Below, piece after piece: positions 38,556 to 42,224 of a DNA stretch of 42,224 bases. The position numbers were made by a program, and so were the translations under genes. The stretch comes from a virus. Each line of letters begins with the position of its first letter. The first letter of the stretch is position 1. The stretch is from the IMG/VR virus record IMGVR_UViG_3300027721_000029, positions 1 to 42,224 of that record; one strand, written 5' to 3'. The notes under the pieces are model-generated. The model made no database searches and had not been told where the DNA came from. It saw only the letters and a list, made by a program, of their open reading frames with translations.

Positions 38556-38890
38556 AATCAGAACAAGCAATAAACGTCAGCGAGTGGAAGGAGCTACACG
38601 CAGAGATTGAGGAGGTTCGCGCAAAACGTGACAGGCTGCAGACCGAGAATAATCGGCTTAAAGCCTTGATGCAATTGACGCAAAAGGAGTGCGATGAGGC
38701 CAAAGAGCAGCTATCGCAAGCCAAAGATGTGGCGGATATGTTCGAGCAGGAGAATGCCGAACTGCAGGACACGGTGCGCCATTTGCGAGAACAGCGGAAA
38801 GCGATTCTGGCGAAGCAGATTCACGACGATTTGCCCGGCATCCTGATGGTGATACAGCGAGCGGCAGAGCAGGCACGGGAATTGATTTGA
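38549..38890 (+). CDS. Coiled-coil hypothetical protein
   Basis: 113 residues, almost entirely a heptad-type coiled coil (ELHAEIEEVRAKRDRLQTEN; LKALMQLTQKECDEAKEQLS) with a short helical C-terminus. Starts with MSESEQ and GAGGGCAGGACAATG. Probably a structural or adaptor protein. The C-terminus precedes the helicase-methyltransferase gene by 32 bases. Confidence 0.65.
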   Translation: MSESEQAINVSEWKELHAEIEEVRAKRDRLQTENNRLKALMQLTQKECDEAKEQLSQAKDVADMFEQENAELQDTVRHLREQRKAILAKQIHDDLPGILMVIQRAAEQARELI

Positions 38891-38922
38891 GGAGCACACA
38901 CACACATTGAAAGGGGGACGCT

Positions 38923-41445
38923 GTGGATTATCAGGATTTTTTGCGGTCTAAAATGCCGCCTGTGGTAATGGATGGATTTGTTCCGGAGTCAGATTGTCCT
39001 GACTGGTTTTTGCCGCATCAGGTCGATTGTGTGCAATGGGCGATCCGGAAAGGTCGGGCGGCATTGTTTGAGTCGTTTGGCTTGGGCAAGACAGTTCAGC
39101 AGTTGCAGATTTGCAAGTGGATTCACGAGCACACTAACGGGAAGGTGCTAATCATCGCACCGCTGGGAGTTCGCCAGGAGTTCACTCGCAACGACGGGCC
39201 ACGAATGGGAATGGTGGTCAAATACTGCCGGACAGATGCGGAGGTTGCGGAGGCTGACACACCGTTCATAATCACAAATTACGAACGTGTAAGAGATGGC
39301 GACATCGACCCAAAACAGTTCGCCGGGGCGACGTTGGACGAAGCGAGCTGTCTTCGATCATACGGGACAAAGACTACTCAGCAGTTTGCTATGCTGTTTC
39401 GGAAAGTGCCGTTTCGCTTCGTTGCGACAGCCACACCTTCGCCGAATGAGTTCATCGAACTCATTAACTATGCTGACTTTCTTGGCGTGATGGATCGTGG
39501 TCAGGCGATGACGCGATTCTTTCAGAGGGACAGTAAGAAAGCCGGGAACCTGCAACTGTACCCGCATGAAGAGCAGCGGTTCTGGCTGTGGGTTGCATCG
39601 TGGGCAGTCTTCGTCAATTCTCCGAGCGATCTGGGGTACGATGATGCTGGCTATGATATGCCGGAAATGCAGGTCCACTGGCACGAGGTCGAAGGCGATC
39701 AGGGAAAGCCGGGAGCGTTTGTTGATAGCTTTGGTCAGCCTCTTCTGTTTGAGAAGCCTGGCGGCGGGATTAAGCACGTATCAAAGCAGCGACGAAAGAC
39801 GGCTGACACACGCATTGCTAAAGCTGTTCAGATTGTCGAACAATCCCCAGACGATCATTGGATTATCTGGCACTATCTGGAATCCGAACGTCACGAAATT
39901 CAGAAAGCGTTCCCCGATTCACGGGCTGTTTTCGGAACGCAAGAACTTGAAGTGCGTGAAGAGATTGTCGGAGATTTTGCCGATGGCCGATTGCAGATTC
40001 TGAGCAGTAAACCGCAGTTGTTGGGCAGCGGTTGCAATTTCCAGCGACATTGCAACAAGGCTATTTTTATCGGGCCAACGGACAAGTTTAACGACTTCAT
40101 CCAGGCCGTTCACCGCATTCATAGGTTCATGCAAAAGCAGACGGTGGAAATCCATATTGTGTACGCTGATACACAGTATGACACGAAGATGATTATGGAA
40201 CAGAAGTGGCGACGACATGACGAGCTGGCCACGCAGATGCGTGCGATTATCCGAGAACATGGACTTTCAGGCGAGGCGTTGAAAATGAAATTCGAACGAG
40301 GTATGGGAGTGCCGCGACACGAGGTCAGCGGTCAGACTTACAGAGCGATAAACAATGATTGTGTTTCGGAACTGACATCATGGCCTGATGATTGCGTCGA
40401 TGAGATCGTCACCAGTATTCCGTTTTCCGATCATTATGAGTATTCACCGAACTACAACGACTTCGGTCACAATCAGGGCGATGACGGATTCTTTAAGCAG
40501 TTTGATTTTCTGGTGCCGCAGTTGTATCGAGTGCTGAAACCTGGGCGAGTCGCCTGTATTCACACAAAGGACCGCATCCAGTACGGCACGATGACAGGTC
40601 ACGCGATGTACAGCGTGAATGAGTTTTCAGATAAAACTGTCGCAGCATTCAAGCGTGGTGGGTTTGTCTTCATGGGCCGCATCGTGATTGACACCGATGT
40701 GGTCCGGGAGAACGCACAGACCTATCGGCTGGGACATACGGAGAACGGCAAGGACAGTACGAAGATGGGCTGTGGTTCAACTGAGTTCGTTTTGTTGTTC
40801 AGGAAGTGGGAACCGAGCATGTCACCGAATCAGACCGCTTCTGGTCCTGATCCTGTGACCAAAGACAAAGCGGAGTACAGCCGGAGCCGGTGGCAGATTC
40901 ACGCGAGCGGGATCTGGCGTAGCGATGGCAATGAGTTGGTTCAGCCGAAGATTCTGGCCGGAATGGGCACGTCGGATATCTATCACTGGTGGCGGCGGTA
41001 CGCAAAAGAAAACAACTACAACTACCACGACCACGTTGCGTTTACTGAAGCTGTAGAACAGCACGGGCATCTTCCAGCGTCGATGATGTTGTTCGCCCCT
41101 GTCAGCAACAATCCGGACATCTGGACTGACATCGTGCGAATTAAAACGCTGAACACAGAACTCAGTCGGAAAACAACGGAGAACCACGTCTGCCCATTGC
41201 AGCTTGACGTGATTGAAAGACTGATCGAGCGATACAGCAATCCCGGAGACGTGATTCTTGATCCGTTCGGTGGCGTTCACTCAACGCCGTATGTTGCGAT
41301 CAAAATGAAGCGTAAAGGCTGGGGAATTGAACTGAATCCGGACTACTGGAAATTCGGCGTGTCATTCTGCGAGCGTGCAGAACGTGAGTTGACGGCACCG
41401 ACTTTATTTGACCTGATGGCTGATGATGAAGTATCTTTTGAATAA
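38923..41445 (+). CDS. SF2/SNF2-like helicase fused to DNA methyltransferase
   Basis: 840 residues. N-terminal ~460: translocase with Walker A SFGLGKTVQQ (51-60), ITNYERV motif Ia-like, motif II LDEAS (138-142), ATATPSPNE (168-176), motif VI QAVHRIHR (~393-400). C-terminal ~370: SAM-dependent DNA amino-methyltransferase with motif IV TSIPFSD (~496-502) preceding motif I ILDPFGG (~778-784) and the final GIELNPDYW, the order of beta-class N6A/N4C enzymes. Motif IV is SIPF rather than [DNS]PP[YFW]. No nuclease domain or restriction partner is visible. Expected to modify phage DNA, perhaps processively while moving along it, protecting it from host restriction. GTG start with AAAGGGGGACGCT upstream. 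Confidence 0.85.
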   Translation: MDYQDFLRSKMPPVVMDGFVPESDCPDWFLPHQVDCVQWAIRKGRAALFESFGLGKTVQQLQICKWIHEHTNGKVLIIAPLGVRQEFTRNDGPRMGMVVKYCRTDAEVAEADTPFIITNYERVRDGDIDPKQFAGATLDEASCLRSYGTKTTQQFAMLFRKVPFRFVATATPSPNEFIELINYADFLGVMDRGQAMTRFFQRDSKKAGNLQLYPHEEQRFWLWVASWAVFVNSPSDLGYDDAGYDMPEMQVHWHEVEGDQGKPGAFVDSFGQPLLFEKPGGGIKHVSKQRRKTADTRIAKAVQIVEQSPDDHWIIWHYLESERHEIQKAFPDSRAVFGTQELEVREEIVGDFADGRLQILSSKPQLLGSGCNFQRHCNKAIFIGPTDKFNDFIQAVHRIHRFMQKQTVEIHIVYADTQYDTKMIMEQKWRRHDELATQMRAIIREHGLSGEALKMKFERGMGVPRHEVSGQTYRAINNDCVSELTSWPDDCVDEIVTSIPFSDHYEYSPNYNDFGHNQGDDGFFKQFDFLVPQLYRVLKPGRVACIHTKDRIQYGTMTGHAMYSVNEFSDKTVAAFKRGGFVFMGRIVIDTDVVRENAQTYRLGHTENGKDSTKMGCGSTEFVLLFRKWEPSMSPNQTASGPDPVTKDKAEYSRSRWQIHASGIWRSDGNELVQPKILAGMGTSDIYHWWRRYAKENNYNYHDHVAFTEAVEQHGHLPASMMLFAPVSNNPDIWTDIVRIKTLNTELSRKTTENHVCPLQLDVIERLIERYSNPGDVILDPFGGVHSTPYVAIKMKRKGWGIELNPDYWKFGVSFCERAERELTAPTLFDLMADDEVSFE

Positions 41446-41465
41446 CACAACACAAGGGGACACAC

Positions 41466-41747
41466 ATGAAAACAAACAACTGGCAAGAGATTTATCTTAC
41501 AATGCGAGTCGGTGAGACTCGCTACATTATCACGAGTTCCCGGAAGTACGCTTCCGAGCAATTACACCACTGGCGGAAGCGACATCCGGATAACGCAAGG
41601 TGGTTCCGAATTGAACGGGCGTACTGCGGGCGTGAGGGCATGGAAGGCATGATAATTACACGGCTGCGGGAGCCGTCAAGAGAACAACGAGCGGCACAGA
41701 GGGCACACGAGACACGCAAGCAAAACAGAGAGGCGGTGGCGGTATGA
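41466..41747 (+). CDS. Basic hypothetical protein
   Basis: 93 residues. First half strand-rich (WQEIYLTMRVGETRYIITSS), second half a very basic helix rich in Arg, Gln and Ala (REQRAAQRAHETRKQNREAV), which suggests nucleic-acid binding. Leader ACACAAGGGGACACACATG. Overlaps thyX by four bases. Confidence 0.6.
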   Translation: MKTNNWQEIYLTMRVGETRYIITSSRKYASEQLHHWRKRHPDNARWFRIERAYCGREGMEGMIITRLREPSREQRAAQRAHETRKQNREAVAV

Positions 41748-42224
41748 ACAGCGTTAAAATCACAGCGTACACGGTTCCGGTCGGCGAACAAACGGACAAT
41801 TGTACCAGCCCTGAGCAGTACATGGCTTGGGCGGCACGGGTGAGCAATCCCGGAAATCAGAGTAATCATGACACGGGCGAAAAACTGCTGCGGTACTGTA
41901 TTCGAAAAAAGCACTGGTCAGTGTTTGAGCAGGTGAGCATTTCGATGGAGATCAAGGCACCGAGAGACATCAGCCGGCAGATTTTGAGGCATCAATCTTT
42001 TCGGTTTCAGGAGTTTTCGCAGCGGTACGCTGAGCCGTCTGGTGAAATCTGGCTGCGCGAAACACGGCTACAAGATTCAAAAAATCGACAGGCGTCTATT
42101 GAGTGTACTCACGAAGATCTAAGACATAGGTGGAATATACTGCAAGGCGAAATTGCACAGGCGGCACTAAAATCTTATGAATGGGCGATTCAGAACGGCA
42201 TCGCGAAAGAGGTGGCTCGTGCAG
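41744..42224 (+). CDS. thyX: FAD-dependent thymidylate synthase ThyX, N-terminal part
   Basis: 160 complete codons, cut by the window end. HWSVFEQVSISMEI (57-70) and ISRQILRHQSFRFQEFSQRYAE (76-97) contain the ThyX motif (RHRx7S) as RHQ-x7-S (Arg82, His83, Gln84, Ser92), so the third motif residue is Gln where Arg is usual. ThyX makes dTMP from dUMP using methylene-tetrahydrofolate, FAD and NADPH. Supplies thymidine for phage DNA. ATG overlaps the previous stop. Confidence 0.88.
   Translation, partial: MNSVKITAYTVPVGEQTDNCTSPEQYMAWAARVSNPGNQSNHDTGEKLLRYCIRKKHWSVFEQVSISMEIKAPRDISRQILRHQSFRFQEFSQRYAEPSGEIWLRETRLQDSKNRQASIECTHEDLRHRWNILQGEIAQAALKSYEWAIQNGIAKEVARA

Noticed and set aside
1-42224. 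Integrase, attachment site or lysogeny repressor
   Set aside because: No tyrosine or serine recombinase motif, CI-like protein or tRNA-type attachment sequence was found; the tiny ribbon-helix-helix protein alone does not imply lysogeny.

Overview
This 42 kb window is almost certainly most of the genome of a tailed double-stranded DNA phage with a long non-contractile tail (siphovirus type). All of the roughly 65 genes I accept lie on the + strand, tightly packed with many ATGA/TTGA stop-start overlaps. I see no integrase, excisionase or CI-like repressor, so there is no evidence of lysogeny here. The host cannot be named from sequence. Strong AGGAGG-type ribosome sites, sigma70-like promoters (TTGCAA, 16 bp, TATGAT) and about half G+C fit a Gram-negative-like bacterium. 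The general flavour of several proteins recalls Planctomycetota prophages, but that is a weak impression.

Layout. 0-1 kb: end of a DUF3987 primase/helicase-like gene. 1-1.4 kb: non-coding, hairpin-rich. 1.4-6.7 kb: small accessory genes including DUF1508, DUF1353, a papain-like peptidase, a secreted thioredoxin and membrane proteins. 6.7-9.5 kb: receptor-binding and baseplate-type proteins (LamG-like jellyroll, BppU-like). 9.47-9.73 kb: structured non-coding gap, the best candidate for a packaging site. 9.7-12.2 kb: ParB-like protein, ABC-ATPase/GNAT fusion and small terminase. 12.2-18.5 kb: large terminase, zinc ribbon, gpW-like protein, portal and a prohead protease-major capsid fusion. 18.6-27.6 kb: decoration, neck, tail tube, tape measure and tail tip. 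27.6-29.8 kb: two glycosyltransferase-like genes, one fused to a methyltransferase. 29.8-32 kb: a row of tiny genes, most with their own near-identical promoter, leader hairpin and terminator. 32-42 kb: CsrA homologue, RusA, Sak4-like ATPase, DUF669, SF2 helicase, DUF3310, a second set of tiny genes, a helicase-DNA methyltransferase fusion and the start of thyX. Replication-type genes at both ends suggest the window is an arbitrary cut of a circular or circularly permuted genome whose natural left end lies near 9.5-9.7 kb.

Most interesting features. (1) Four genes (2013-2336, 4837-5130, 5981-6247, 38279-38536) are each bracketed by a direct repeat of 19-70 bp that duplicates the upstream gene end and/or the next gene's start; in two cases the distal copy still carries an in-frame remnant of the upstream gene with its stop codon. 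(2) Five promoter cassettes share a -35/-10 pair, a conserved spacer with a dyad, a hairpin near +1 in four of them, and an A/C-rich leader ending in a GGA-containing start region. A CsrA homologue and a tiny ribbon-helix-helix protein encoded nearby are plausible regulators. (3) Intrinsic terminators repeatedly sit directly before start codons with no room for a promoter, suggesting read-through or antitermination. (4) A ParB-like/ABC-GNAT pair and a helicase-methyltransferase fusion hint at DNA modification or anti-restriction.
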